The notes under the pieces: model-generated | Databases searched by the model: none | What the model was told of the DNA's origin: nothing | The model's input: only the letters and a program-made list of their open reading frames with translations | Made by a program: the position numbers and the translations under genes | Part shown: positions 40,744 to 48,674 of the stretch, piece by piece | How the letters are laid out: each line of letters begins with the position of its first letter | Position numbering within the stretch: the first letter of the stretch is position 1 | Source of the DNA: Symbiobacterium thermophilum | Lineage (GTDB): Bacteria > Bacillota > Sulfobacillia > UBA995 | Assembly (NCBI GenBank): GCA_020725145.1 | Contig: DYFO01000010.1 | Coordinates: 1-48,674, forward strand | Direction of reading: 5' to 3' | DNA: 48,674 bases

Positions 40744-41410
40744 ACCGCTCCACCCCCACCAGGCGCCGGGCCAGTTCCACCGCGGCGGTGGCGTCCTCGG
40801 CATAACCGTCCGCCCCGATCTCCTCCGCCCACGACGCGGTGACGGGGGCTCCGCCCACCATCACCCGCACCGGCAGCCCGGCTTGCCGCACCCGCGCGAT
40901 CACCTCGCGCTGCCGCTCCATGGTGGTGGTCAGCAAGGCCGACAGGCCCAGGATATCGGCCTGGAGCTCGCGGGCCCGCTCGAGGAAGGTGCCCGCCGGC
41001 ACGTCGACCCCCAGGTCGACGACCTCGAAACCGGCCGCTCCCAGCAGCGACCCCACGATGCGCTTGCCGATCTCGTGGATGTCGCCCTCGACGGTGCCGA
41101 GCACCACCCGGCCCAGCGCCTGGCGCCGCGAGCGCAGGGCCGCCAGCCGGGGCTCGAGCACCTGCAGTGCCCGTTGCACCGCTTCGGCGGCGGCCACCAG
41201 TTCGGGCAGGAACTTCTCGCCCGTTCCGAACTCCACGCCCACCTGTTGCAGGGCTTTCATGAAGCCCAAATCAAGACATTCCAGGGGATCCAGGCCTGCT
41301 TCCAGGGCGCGCTCGGCCACAGCCGCCGCCCGGTGCACCTCTCCCTCGTAGACCACCCGGTACATCTCCTCAAGCAAACTGCCGCGATCCACGGTTCCCA
41401 TTCCTCCCAT
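40736..41410 (-). CDS. Corrinoid protein (MtbC/MttC type)
   Basis: The product has 224 aa. The helical cap domain (LLEEMYRVVYEGEVHRAAAVAERALEAGLDPLECLDLGFMKALQQVG) precedes the cobalamin-binding domain with D110-I-H112-E-I-G115 and LSALLTTTM, VMVGGAPVT. It carries the methyl group between an MttB-type methyltransferase and a tetrahydrofolate methyltransferase. The start shown is ATG 41410; the GTG at 41392 has GGAGGA at better distance and is a good alternative. The THF methyltransferase and the RACo-type reactivator are not in the window. Confidence 0.92.
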   Translation of the reverse strand: MGGMGTVDRGSLLEEMYRVVYEGEVHRAAAVAERALEAGLDPLECLDLGFMKALQQVGVEFGTGEKFLPELVAAAEAVQRALQVLEPRLAALRSRRQALGRVVLGTVEGDIHEIGKRIVGSLLGAAGFEVVDLGVDVPAGTFLERARELQADILGLSALLTTTMERQREVIARVRQAGLPVRVMVGGAPVTASWAEEIGADGYAEDATAAVELARRLVGVERCG

Positions 41411-41414
41411 CCTG

Positions 41415-42386
41415 TCAGTCTACCGTCCCGCGCTCCTCGACCACCAGCCGGCATTGCCCGGCGTCCACGAAGGCCGTTACCCCCAGGGGGAGGGTGGCCA
41501 TGTCCTTGCCGTGACCCAGCGGCAGCCCGTAGAACGAGGGTATGCCCAGCGGGACGATCAGCTCGTGCAGCACATCCTCAAGGCTGAGGGTGCCCTCGGG
41601 GAAGGCCGGCCTCAGCTCCTGATACTCGCAATCCACGCATTCGCCCACCACGATGGCGGCCGCCTCCTGGAGTTTGCCCGCATTGAGCAGACAGGTAAGG
41701 TGCCAGTCCACCAGGTAAGGTTCGGCATGCACCTCCTCGAAGAACAGGATGCGGCCCCGCGTCTCGATCTCCCAGGGCGTACCCAGCGACGAGGTCAAAA
41801 GCGACAGGCAGCCTCCCACCAGCTCACCACGGGCCTGGCCGTCAACCAGGGTATAGACGTACGGCCCGCGCGGCGAGGGACGGACCTCGCCCAGTGGCTG
41901 CTCGCCCATGAGCGCCCGGAAAAGGTATTCCTGGCGGTAAGCCCCGAGTTCCTCCGGGTTGTAGCGCATCACCCCCGGCCCGTGGAAGGTGACCAGGTTG
42001 GCCAGTCGTCCGATGGCCAGGTGCAGGGCGGTGATGTCGGAGAAGCCCACGAACACCTTGGGGTTGGCGGCGATGACCCCGAAGTCCAGGTGACGGACAA
42101 GCCTGCCCGAGCCGTATCCACCCTGGGTGCACAGCACCGCCCGCACCGAAGGGTCGGCGAACATGCGCACAAGATCCTCCGCGCGTTCGGCATCGGTACC
42201 GGCGAGGTAGCCATGCCGGCGCTCGAGGTGCTTTCCCCGCACGACCTCGAAGCCCCATTCCTCAAGCGTCCGGATACCGCGCTCGAGGGCGGTGCGCTGG
42301 TAGTGGGGACTGGCGGGCGCGACCACTCCCACCCGATCCCCGGGGCGCAGTCGCGGGGGACGTAGCTTGCCCGAGGCAGCTCGCAT
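41415..42386 (-). CDS. S66 peptidase (LD-carboxypeptidase/MccF-like)
   Basis: The product has 323 aa. Catalytic Ser S116 in FVGFSDITALH, Glu in FFEEVHAEPYLVDWHL (E217/E218) and His H292 in LGHGKDMATLPLG form the Ser-Glu-His triad of S66, with CTQGGYGSGRL upstream. Members cleave L,D-peptide bonds in muropeptides or amides such as in microcin C. Here it stands 4 bases ahead of the corrinoid protein gene, so a role in releasing the methylated substrate from a peptide or amide precursor is possible (inference). ATG start with GGAGG 8 bases away. Confidence 0.9.
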   Translation of the reverse strand: MRAASGKLRPPRLRPGDRVGVVAPASPHYQRTALERGIRTLEEWGFEVVRGKHLERRHGYLAGTDAERAEDLVRMFADPSVRAVLCTQGGYGSGRLVRHLDFGVIAANPKVFVGFSDITALHLAIGRLANLVTFHGPGVMRYNPEELGAYRQEYLFRALMGEQPLGEVRPSPRGPYVYTLVDGQARGELVGGCLSLLTSSLGTPWEIETRGRILFFEEVHAEPYLVDWHLTCLLNAGKLQEAAAIVVGECVDCEYQELRPAFPEGTLSLEDVLHELIVPLGIPSFYGLPLGHGKDMATLPLGVTAFVDAGQCRLVVEERGTVD

Positions 42387-42501
42387 GCACGTTTCCTCCT
42401 TCGGGCCGGAATGGCGAGCAAGAAGCGTGCCGGCGCGGCGGTGATGCCCCATACCCGTTTGCTGCCGGGTTTTCGGCAGGCGGGGCCATCCTCCTGCACG
42501 C

Positions 42502-43791
42502 TCACCGCGTCCGGGCACCGAGGGGGTAGGCCAGCAGCCCCAGCGCGGCAACCGCCATCGCCAGCGCCGGCAGGCCCGTCAGCAGGAAGCGAAGCGCGCC
42601 GAGCGCGGCCGCCGGCTGGCCTCCCGCCCCGAGCGCGGGGTCGTAACCGCTCCAGGTGAGGCAAAAACCCATGACTCCAGCCTGCAGCGAGGTCCCCAGG
42701 CGGATGAGCACCCCGTTGACGCCGTAGTACATGCCCTCACGGCGCAGTCCCGTGCGGACGGCGTCGGCGTCGACCACTTCCGCGAGCAGAAGGTCCAGCG
42801 TCATCATCAGCCCCGCCAGCGACAGGCCGACGGGTATGGCGATGGCCAAAGCGTCGACGAAACCCCGGGCTACGGCGAAGGGGGCGAGCGCAAGCGCGAA
42901 GGCGCCCACGGCGGCCAAGGCGGCGGCACGCGTTCCCCAGCGCGTGGCCATCCGGCCCCAGAGGCCAAGCGCGGGTAAGGCGACGAGGAAGATCACGGCG
43001 AAGAGGATGGAAGTTTGCGGGTCGCTCGCCCCCAGCACGTACTTCGTGTAGAAGGGAAAGGCCGCCGACAGGGCGGCGTAGGTGAAATTCACGGCGATGC
43101 TGGCCACCATCAGCGCGGCGAAGGCGCGGTTGCCCAGCGTCTGCCCAAGAGCGGGCCAAAGGTCCAGCGGCCGGCCGGCGCTTGCCTCGGGTCTTTCGCG
43201 CGCTCCCCAGGCGGCAACGGCGAGGAAGGCCGCCGCCACCGCCCCGAAGACCATCCCCATGGGCCCCCAGCCGATGGTCGAGTAAGCGAGCGGCGGACCG
43301 GCCACGGCGGCGATGGTGCCGGCGATGCGGAAGACATGCCGCACCGCCGCCAGCGTGGCGCGGCGCTCAAGGTCGGGGGCGACCTCCGGGAACAGGGCGG
43401 CCCAGTTGAGGATGACCGCCGTGTAGCCGAGGTCGAAGAGGAAGACCGCCACCATGAACCAGACGAAAAGACCGGTGGTTCCCAGTCCGTCGGGCGGCGC
43501 CCACACGAGCCCGAAAAGCACCACCAGGGGAAGGGTGCCCAGGAACATGTAGGGCCGCCGTCTTCCCCAGCGGGTGCGGGTACGGTCGGACAGATACCCC
43601 ACCAGCAGGTCGTTGGCGGCGTTCCAGATGCCGAAGGCCACCATGCCCCCGCCTACCGCCGCGGCGGGCAGGCGGAGCACGTCGATGTAGAAGTAGCCGA
43701 TATACGTACCGAAGGTCTGATAAAGCAGCGCCGAGGACAGCGCTCCCCCGGCGTAGGCGGTCAGGCGGAGCCGCTCGGTTGCCCTTGGCAC
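42502..43791 (-). CDS. GPH/MelB-type MFS symporter
   Basis: The product has 429 aa with about twelve membrane segments. GPH features: LLYQTFGTYIGYFYIDVLRLPAAAVGGGMVAFGIWNAANDLLVGYLSDRTRTRWGRRRPYMFLG, with the N-A-A-N-D cation-site motif in helix 2 and RTRWGRRRPY in the following loop, as in MelB. These carriers import glycosides, nucleosides or other solutes with Na+ or H+. The GTG start (AGGAGGT 5 bases upstream) lies 31 bases inside the end of the helicase gene. Gap to the S66 gene is 115 bases. It may import the substrate of the demethylation genes. Confidence 0.88.
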   Translation of the reverse strand: MPRATERLRLTAYAGGALSSALLYQTFGTYIGYFYIDVLRLPAAAVGGGMVAFGIWNAANDLLVGYLSDRTRTRWGRRRPYMFLGTLPLVVLFGLVWAPPDGLGTTGLFVWFMVAVFLFDLGYTAVILNWAALFPEVAPDLERRATLAAVRHVFRIAGTIAAVAGPPLAYSTIGWGPMGMVFGAVAAAFLAVAAWGARERPEASAGRPLDLWPALGQTLGNRAFAALMVASIAVNFTYAALSAAFPFYTKYVLGASDPQTSILFAVIFLVALPALGLWGRMATRWGTRAAALAAVGAFALALAPFAVARGFVDALAIAIPVGLSLAGLMMTLDLLLAEVVDADAVRTGLRREGMYYGVNGVLIRLGTSLQAGVMGFCLTWSGYDPALGAGGQPAAALGALRFLLTGLPALAMAVAALGLLAYPLGARTR

Positions 43792-45926
43792 TCCCGACCT
43801 CCTCTCGTCTTGTCCGGCTCCCGCGGGTAGGGCTCGAGCAGCGTGAGGCCTTCCAGCTCCCCAAGAAAGGGTGATTCCCTTCCCTCCTCGGTGACCAGGA
43901 AAAGGCACTCCGCCGCCCGCGTCATCGCCACGTATAGCAGCGTCCGCTGGTGCTCGAGCTCCAGTTGGCGGTCCTCGCCGTCGTCCCACAGGCGTAAGGC
44001 GGCGGTGGACGGCAGGGTCCCCAGGGTCACTCCGGTCACGAAGACCACCGGAAACTCGATCCCCTTGGCGGCGTGGATGGTCAGCACCTTGATCTTGTCT
44101 TCCAGCAGCTCGAAGTTACGTTCGCGCTCGGGATCGTAGCACTGATAGGGCAGCGAGGCCCGCTCGCATTCCGCGGCGTAAGACGACCGCTCCCGCACCG
44201 AAGGGCACAGGATGGCGATGTCCGAAGGGCGGAAAGCCTGGTCGCCCACCAGGTCGAGGATGCGCTCGCGGACCGCCTGGCAGGGACGGTGGCCGCGGGC
44301 GGCGCGCAGCACGATCGGCCGCGGGCCCTCGCGGGTGGTCTGCTCGGGACGAACGTACTCCCCCGACTGCCGGAAGGCCTGCTGGTGTTCGAGCAGCCGG
44401 TCGGCGGCCTGGGCGATCTGGCGGCTGTTGCGATGGTTGCGCGTCAGCGTGAAGACGTGGCCCCTCACGTCCAGACCCGCCTGCTTCCACGAATAGCCCC
44501 GGGAGTATATGGTCTGGGCGGCGTCCCCCAGCAGCATCAGCGAGGGGGCTCGCTCGCCGCCGGCCAAGGCCTGGATCACGCGGATCTGCGCGACCGTGAG
44601 GTCCTGGGACTCGTCGACCACCACCTGGTCGTAGCGCACGGGCGGTCCGCCGGTCTTTATCTCCCGCAGCAGCAGCCGGGGAAGGTCGGCCCAGTCGGCG
44701 AGACCCGCGCCTTCCAGTTCCTCCTGGTACACCTCGTAAACCCGCCAGACGGCGCGGCGTCCCCCGGGCCCCAGCGCCGTCCGGCGTCCGTAGCGCTCCA
44801 CCGCGAGGTAGTCCTCGAGCGTGGCCAGGTCGCAGCCTTTGATCACCCGCTCGATCTCGTCGCGGAAGAAGGTCACGGGCTGCTCCAGCACGGCATGCCG
44901 GTGGGTCTTTCGGGCTTCGGCCCGCGCCTGGGCGATAAGAAGGCGGCGCTGGCCGTCCTCGACGAGTTGCGTCGTGATCCCCCGCCGGGCCAGCAGCCGG
45001 CCTACCAGCTGGTAGACGGTTTCCACGGTGATCTCGGGCGGCAGCGGCCCGCAGTAGTCCTCGATGAGCGAACGGATGGCCGCCGCCAGCGTGCGGTTGA
45101 ACGTGAGCACGAGCACGGTATGGCCCGCGGTGGCCAGCTCGATGGCGCGGTAGATGGCCACCGTGGTCTTGCCCGACCCCGCGCAGCCCTTGACGAGGAA
45201 GGTACCTTCCGGCAGCCGTACACAGCGCTCCTGGTCGGGCGTGAGGTTGAGCATGAGACGGCGGATCTTGCCCTCGCAGAAACCGGTCAGACGATCGAGC
45301 GTGGTCCGGTAGACCAGGCGCGAGGGGTCGCACAGCACCTCGGCGTGGGCGGGCGAGGTGGCGATGTCCACGAGCCACTGCCGGGTGTGGGACGGAAGGC
45401 CGTCCAGCCCGGCGAGTTGCTCCGGGCCCGCGCGCCTGACCGCCTTGACCAGATGGCGGGGAACCCCGAGGATGCGAAGGTAGGCATCGGGGAAAGCGGC
45501 GAAAGGTCCGGCGGCCTCCTCGCGCGGCGGGGGAGGCTCGTACTTCCGGGCCGCTTCGGCCGGAGGCGACCGGTGCTGAAGCAGCGGCTGGAAGCGGGCC
45601 CGCGGTAGGCGACCGACCCGGCAGATGCGATCGATGATCTCGTGCCGGCCGACTTCCCACAACCTGACCTCGGAGCCGCGGAAGCTGACCACCATGCGCA
45701 GGCGGTCGCTGACGTAGCAGTCCCAGGCCTCCGGCACGCCGTGAAGGGGGTGAAGTTGCAAGCTGGGGTAGTGACGGTTGCGAACCAGGTGTCCGACCTG
45801 CTTGAGCACCCGCGCGCGGTCGGCGGCGGAAAGCTCCTCCAGCGAACGCGAAAAGCTATCGGTGACCAGGATTTCCTCTCCCTCCGGGAAGAGCGGACCC
45901 AGGTAGCCGGGCTCGGGCCGGGTCAC
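43761..45926 (-). CDS. UvrD/Rep-type SF1 helicase with RelE/ParE-like N-terminus
   Basis: The product has 721 aa. Residues 30-100 (LSAADRARVLKQVGHLVRN ... LQLHPLHGVPEAWDCYVSD, RLRMVVSFRGSEVRLWEVGRHEIIDRI) have the length and pattern of RelE/ParE toxins. From about residue 225: TPDQERCV, Walker A G-C-A-G-S-G-K253-T254, VLVLTFNRTLAAAIR, VVVDESQDLTVAQ, RGYSWKQAGLD, LTRNHRNSRQIAQAA, KVLTIHAAKGIEFPVVFVTGV and RTLLYVAMTRAAECLFLV (motifs I to VI). The GTG start has AGGAGGAGGG. Role in DNA or RNA repair unknown; the N-terminal toxin-like fold may contact RNA or ribosomes. Translationally coupled to the following symporter gene by overlap. Confidence 0.9.
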   Translation of the reverse strand: MTRPEPGYLGPLFPEGEEILVTDSFSRSLEELSAADRARVLKQVGHLVRNRHYPSLQLHPLHGVPEAWDCYVSDRLRMVVSFRGSEVRLWEVGRHEIIDRICRVGRLPRARFQPLLQHRSPPAEAARKYEPPPPREEAAGPFAAFPDAYLRILGVPRHLVKAVRRAGPEQLAGLDGLPSHTRQWLVDIATSPAHAEVLCDPSRLVYRTTLDRLTGFCEGKIRRLMLNLTPDQERCVRLPEGTFLVKGCAGSGKTTVAIYRAIELATAGHTVLVLTFNRTLAAAIRSLIEDYCGPLPPEITVETVYQLVGRLLARRGITTQLVEDGQRRLLIAQARAEARKTHRHAVLEQPVTFFRDEIERVIKGCDLATLEDYLAVERYGRRTALGPGGRRAVWRVYEVYQEELEGAGLADWADLPRLLLREIKTGGPPVRYDQVVVDESQDLTVAQIRVIQALAGGERAPSLMLLGDAAQTIYSRGYSWKQAGLDVRGHVFTLTRNHRNSRQIAQAADRLLEHQQAFRQSGEYVRPEQTTREGPRPIVLRAARGHRPCQAVRERILDLVGDQAFRPSDIAILCPSVRERSSYAAECERASLPYQCYDPERERNFELLEDKIKVLTIHAAKGIEFPVVFVTGVTLGTLPSTAALRLWDDGEDRQLELEHQRTLLYVAMTRAAECLFLVTEEGRESPFLGELEGLTLLEPYPREPDKTRGGRECQGQPSGSA

Positions 45927-46186
45927 CGCCGCTCCCTCCTCCTGGCAACGATGTCATTTCCCGATATTCCTTCCTGACGTTGTCGTTTCCTGCCGCTGTA
46001 AGACGCTACCATTCGGCCCTGAGACGGCGGGGATCGTTCGATCCGTGCTGGAAACCGTGCGGCCGACCCCATCATCTCGATCGGCGGCTAAAATGCCCGC
46101 GAAGCTGCCGTTTCCTCTCCTGGCCGGACGCTCCCTGCCCTGGTAGAATGGAGGACAAGCGGTCATATGGAAAAAGAGGTGGTACG
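45927..46186. other. Divergent intergenic region
   Basis: About 260 bases between the helicase start (minus strand) and the LysM-SleB start (plus strand). Both need promoters here. TAGAAT at 46144-46149 is a -10-like element without a -35 that I can accept. I see no gene. Confidence 0.4.
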
Positions 46187-46909
46187 GTGCGGCGGGGTCT
46201 CGGCCTGCTTTTCGCGATTTGGCTGCTGATCTTGTTGACAAGGGCGGCCCTGGCCGCTCCACTGCGCTACACGGTGGTACCCGGGGACTCGCTCTTCAGC
46301 ATCGGACAACGCTTCGGAGTGAGCGCCACCGCGCTGGCCCGGTACAACGGCCTCACTTCGAACACCATCTACCCCGGCCAGGTGCTTGCCATCCCCGGCC
46401 TGACCGCCTACACCGTGCGCCCCGGCGACAGCCTCTACCTGCTCGGGCAACGCTTCGGCACCACCGTCGCCGAGCTCTGGCGGCTTAACGCGCTTGGCTC
46501 CGACCGCATCGTGGTAGGCCAGACGCTGGCGGTGCCGCTCGGGAGGATCATGCTGACGAGCGATGAGGTGTACCTCTTGGGGCAGATGATCCACGCCGAG
46601 GCCGAGGCTGAGCCCTACCTGGGGAAGGTTGCGGTAGGTGCGGTGATCCTCAACCGCATCCGGCACCCGCTGTTTCCGTCCACCCTGCGAGGGGTGCTCT
46701 TTCAGCCCGGCCAGTTTGAGCCGATCATGAACGGCTGGTTCTGGCGCCCCCCGGGGACGGAATCGCTGCGAGCTGCTCATGACGCGGTTGCGGGCTGGGA
46801 CCCCACCGGGGGGGCGCTTTACTTTTACAACCCCGATAAAGCGACCAACCGCTGGATCTTCACGCGTCCCATCGCCCTGCGCATTGGCAACCACGTCTTT
46901 ACCTACTGA
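46187..46909 (+). CDS. LysM domain spore-cortex-lytic hydrolase (SleB-like)
   Basis: The product has 240 aa. Signal peptide RRGLGLLFAIWLLILLTRAALA, two LysM repeats (YTVVPGDSLFSIGQRFGV ... YPGQVLAIP and YTVRPGDSLYLLGQRFGT ... VVGQTLAVP), then a hydrolase_2/SleB domain beginning TSDEVYLLGQMIHAEAEAEPYLGKVAVGAVILNRI with the catalytic Glu in HAEAE and ending ALYFYNPDKATNRWIFTRP-IGNHVF. SleB is a lytic transglycosylase of spore cortex used in germination, which supports a spore-former. GTG start with AGAGGTGG; an in-frame ATG at 46148 would add 13 residues. Confidence 0.88.
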   Translation: MRRGLGLLFAIWLLILLTRAALAAPLRYTVVPGDSLFSIGQRFGVSATALARYNGLTSNTIYPGQVLAIPGLTAYTVRPGDSLYLLGQRFGTTVAELWRLNALGSDRIVVGQTLAVPLGRIMLTSDEVYLLGQMIHAEAEAEPYLGKVAVGAVILNRIRHPLFPSTLRGVLFQPGQFEPIMNGWFWRPPGTESLRAAHDAVAGWDPTGGALYFYNPDKATNRWIFTRPIALRIGNHVFTY

Positions 46910-47829
46910 GGCGTCGGCCGCTCTCGGCCAAGCAGCGTCAGTCCCGCCACTATCGCGCTTCCCCCTGCCAGGTGGGGGGCACCCGGCCGTTCGCTCAGGA
47001 TCATAAAGGAAAGGCCGATGGTGACCACCGGTCCCAGCCACAGGAAGGGGGCGGCGGTGCTGGCCGGCACCGCTTCCAGGGCGAAGTACCACAGGCTGTA
47101 GCCGATCACCGTCCCCGCCACACCCAGATACACAAGGCCCGCCCAGGTGGCGGGGGACAGGGAAGCCGGATCGGGCCAGGCGCCGGTCACCACCGCCGGC
47201 GGCACGAGAAGAGCCGTGCCCAGCAGCACCACCCAGGCGGTGACGGCGAGCGGCGGGTAACGTGAGACCACGGTGCGGCCGGCCGCGGTGTAGACCGCCC
47301 AGGCCAGGGTGTTGAGCAGGGTCAAGCCGGCCCCCACGAGGTCTTGGGGCCGGGCAAGGTCGGGGAGCCTGCCTCCGGTGGCCACCAGAACGGCGCCGGC
47401 CAGCGCGACCAGCATACCTCCCAGTTGCCGCCGCGTCAGGCGTTCGCCGAGCCACACGCGCCCGAGCAGCGCGGTCCACACCGGGGTGAGGGTGATCAGC
47501 AGCGAGACGTTGGTGGCGGTGGTGTGGCGCAAGGCCTCGAACTGAATCAGGTAGTAGGTGGTCACGCCCAGCAAGCCCAGCAAGGTCAGCAGCGGCAGGT
47601 CGGCCCGGGCAGGAAGGATGCCCCTGCGCGCGGCCGTCAGCGCGACCGGCAGGTAAAAGAGGGAGGCTACCAGGAAGCGGGCCACGGCAAGGGATAGCGG
47701 CCCCAGCTCGCGCAGGGCGACGCGGGCGGCCACGAAGGTGCCTCCCCAGAGCACGGCGCAGGCTACCAGGGCCAGCACCGGCCGCGCCGGAAGAAGACGT
47801 CGCCGACTCACGCCCGGCTCAGGCCGCAA
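46903..47829 (-). CDS. EamA/DMT-family transporter
   Basis: The product has 308 aa with ten predicted membrane segments in two EamA repeats: LVACAVLWGGTFVAARVALRELGPLSLAVARFLVAS and VYLGVAGTVIGYSLWYFALEAVPASTAAPFLWLGPV. Substrate unknown; many export amino acids or metabolites. The TTG start is inside the end of the ABC-2 permease gene. Its end overlaps that of the LysM-SleB gene by 7 bases (convergent). Confidence 0.85.
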   Translation of the reverse strand: MRPEPGVSRRRLLPARPVLALVACAVLWGGTFVAARVALRELGPLSLAVARFLVASLFYLPVALTAARRGILPARADLPLLTLLGLLGVTTYYLIQFEALRHTTATNVSLLITLTPVWTALLGRVWLGERLTRRQLGGMLVALAGAVLVATGGRLPDLARPQDLVGAGLTLLNTLAWAVYTAAGRTVVSRYPPLAVTAWVVLLGTALLVPPAVVTGAWPDPASLSPATWAGLVYLGVAGTVIGYSLWYFALEAVPASTAAPFLWLGPVVTIGLSFMILSERPGAPHLAGGSAIVAGLTLLGRERPTPQ

Positions 47830-48610
47830 AGTCCTTGCGGTTCAGGAACGCAAATCCCAGGCCGGTCGCAACGCCGAACACGGCCAGCAGGACCAGCATT
47901 CCCTCCCAGGACGGCTTGCCCGCCGCCGCGCCCGCGAGGTCGGCGTAGTGGAAGACGGTGAGGTACTTCAGGCAAGACAGCCGGGCGGTCATGCGGCTGA
48001 GGCCGTTGAGCAGAAAGAAGGCCATGCCGAGGCCGACTCCCAGCGAGGTGGTGGCCTGCGTGCGGTTGAGGAAGGGCGAGACGGCAAAGCCGATGCCGCC
48101 GGCGGCCAGGCTGGCGGCCAATCCGGCAAGGTGCACCAACGCCTGGCGGCCCACGTCGAAAGTCGCCCGGGCCACCGCCATCCCCACCGCCAGGCTCACC
48201 AGGAAGCCGGCCGCCCACAGCCCGATCACGATGGCCGTGAACGCCAGCACCTTGCCCAGCATGATGCGGGTGCGGGTTACCGGCCTGGTGTACAGGAACT
48301 CCGCCGTCCCCAGGTCGGCCTCGCGTGCCAGGAGGCCTCCGGCGAGCATGGTGGCGTAGATGGTGGCCAGCAGGACCACGTAGGTCATGACCAGGCCGCC
48401 GTGGTAGAGGTTCACGTCCTGAAGCATCGCACCGCTGAGGCTCAGCATCTCCCGGATCGCCTCAGGGTAAGCCTCCACGGCCGCCACCATGTTAGGGTCG
48501 AGCATGTAGGGAAAGAACCCGAGGTAGACAAGGATGACGCTTGCGACCACCACCATCCAGATGAGCATGCCGCGCCGGTTAAGCCGCAGCTCCCTGCGCC
48601 AGACGTTCAC
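47819..48610 (-). CDS. ABC-2-type transporter permease
   Basis: The product has 263 aa with six membrane segments. The N-terminus (VNVWRRELRLNRRGMLIWMVVVASVILVYLGFF), the long extracytoplasmic loop, and LGTAEFLYTRPVTRTRIMLGKVLAFTAI are typical of ABC-2 permeases (YhcP/NatB-like) that pair with an ATPase. GTG start at 48610 chosen because GGGGAAGCAGGG precedes it and it overlaps the stop of the gene upstream (GTGA); the frame extends to 48655. Confidence 0.85.
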   Translation of the reverse strand: MNVWRRELRLNRRGMLIWMVVVASVILVYLGFFPYMLDPNMVAAVEAYPEAIREMLSLSGAMLQDVNLYHGGLVMTYVVLLATIYATMLAGGLLAREADLGTAEFLYTRPVTRTRIMLGKVLAFTAIVIGLWAAGFLVSLAVGMAVARATFDVGRQALVHLAGLAASLAAGGIGFAVSPFLNRTQATTSLGVGLGMAFFLLNGLSRMTARLSCLKYLTVFHYADLAGAAAGKPSWEGMLVLLAVFGVATGLGFAFLNRKDFAA

Positions 48611-48674
48611 CCCTGCTTCCCCGTTGCCCGGAACATAGAAATCTGTTCCGGACACCCGTCCGTTGCCGGGCGGG
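48607..48674 (-). CDS. 3' end of an upstream gene, probably the ABC ATPase
   Basis: The last 22 codons before a TGA at 48607-48609 read RPATDGCPEQISMFRATGKQG and stop inside the permease start (GTGA). The position fits the ATPase partner of the ABC-2 permease. Too short to confirm; the remainder lies outside the window. Confidence 0.45.
   Translation of the reverse strand, partial: RPATDGCPEQISMFRATGKQG

Noticed and set aside
46144-46149. Sigma-A promoter at TAGAAT before the SleB gene
   Set aside because: No acceptable -35 element at 16-18 bases upstream.
1-48674. CRISPR arrays, tRNA or rRNA genes, cobalamin or lysine riboswitches, insertion sequences
   Set aside because: No repeat-spacer pattern, T-loop sequence, riboswitch core or transposase was found on either strand.

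Overview
The window is very GC-rich, gene-dense and free of rRNA, tRNA, CRISPR arrays and recognisable insertion sequences. Adjacent genes often overlap by 1-8 bases (ATGA, GTGA and TTGA junctions), and GTG and TTG starts with AGGAGG-type ribosome binding sites are common. Fe-S flavoproteins, a tungsten-type aldehyde:ferredoxin oxidoreductase, B12-dependent enzymes, a complete block of lysine-fermentation genes and a SleB-type spore-cortex hydrolase together suggest an anaerobic, amino-acid-fermenting, spore-forming high-GC Firmicute (a Limnochordia/Symbiobacteria/Peptococcia-like lineage). The exact taxon cannot be read from the sequence.

Layout. (1) 125-11621, plus strand: one long tight gene string. 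It holds a saccharopine-dehydrogenase-like reductase, MoaD-like protein, Fe-alcohol dehydrogenase, SCP2 lipid-carrier domain, AOR, AGPS-like flavoprotein, CCG-type Fe-S protein, BON-domain protein, a GlpA-like/GlpB-like/DUF1667 trio and a WYL regulator. The combination resembles a route from fatty acid to fatty alcohol to alkyl-DHAP, with DHAP supplied from glycerol-3-phosphate; this is a hypothesis. (2) 11624-18117: MATE and MFS exporters, a metallo-beta-lactamase-fold protein, a PIG-L deacetylase and two Fe-S proteins, one behind a CRP/FNR-like palindrome. (3) 18258-20996: ECF sigma factor, anti-sigma factor and two lipoproteins (beta-helix/polytopic and DUF4097). (4) 21006-24698: M23 peptidase, SIS isomerase, HAD phosphatase, DedA protein and UPF0340 protein.

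(5) 24782-32244: lysine fermentation operon kdd-kamB-kamC-kamD-kamE-kal-kce behind a textbook sigma-54 promoter and a 16-bp perfect palindrome. It converts L-beta-lysine to 3,5-diaminohexanoate, then 3-keto-5-aminohexanoate, then acetoacetate and 3-aminobutyryl-CoA, then crotonyl-CoA. kamA and the CoA-transferase genes are not in the window.

(6) 32231-36044, minus strand: QueG-like Fe-S protein, aldo/keto reductase, small membrane protein, ArsR-type regulator and DUF429 protein. (7) 36267-45926, minus strand: a near-continuous string of SF1 helicase with a RelE-like N-terminus, GPH-type symporter, S66 peptidase, corrinoid protein, two non-pyrrolysine MttB-type methyltransferases and M32 carboxypeptidase. 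It looks like a corrinoid demethylation module for an imported N-methylated compound. (8) 46187-48674: LysM-SleB hydrolase, EamA transporter, ABC-2 permease and the 3' end of a further gene.
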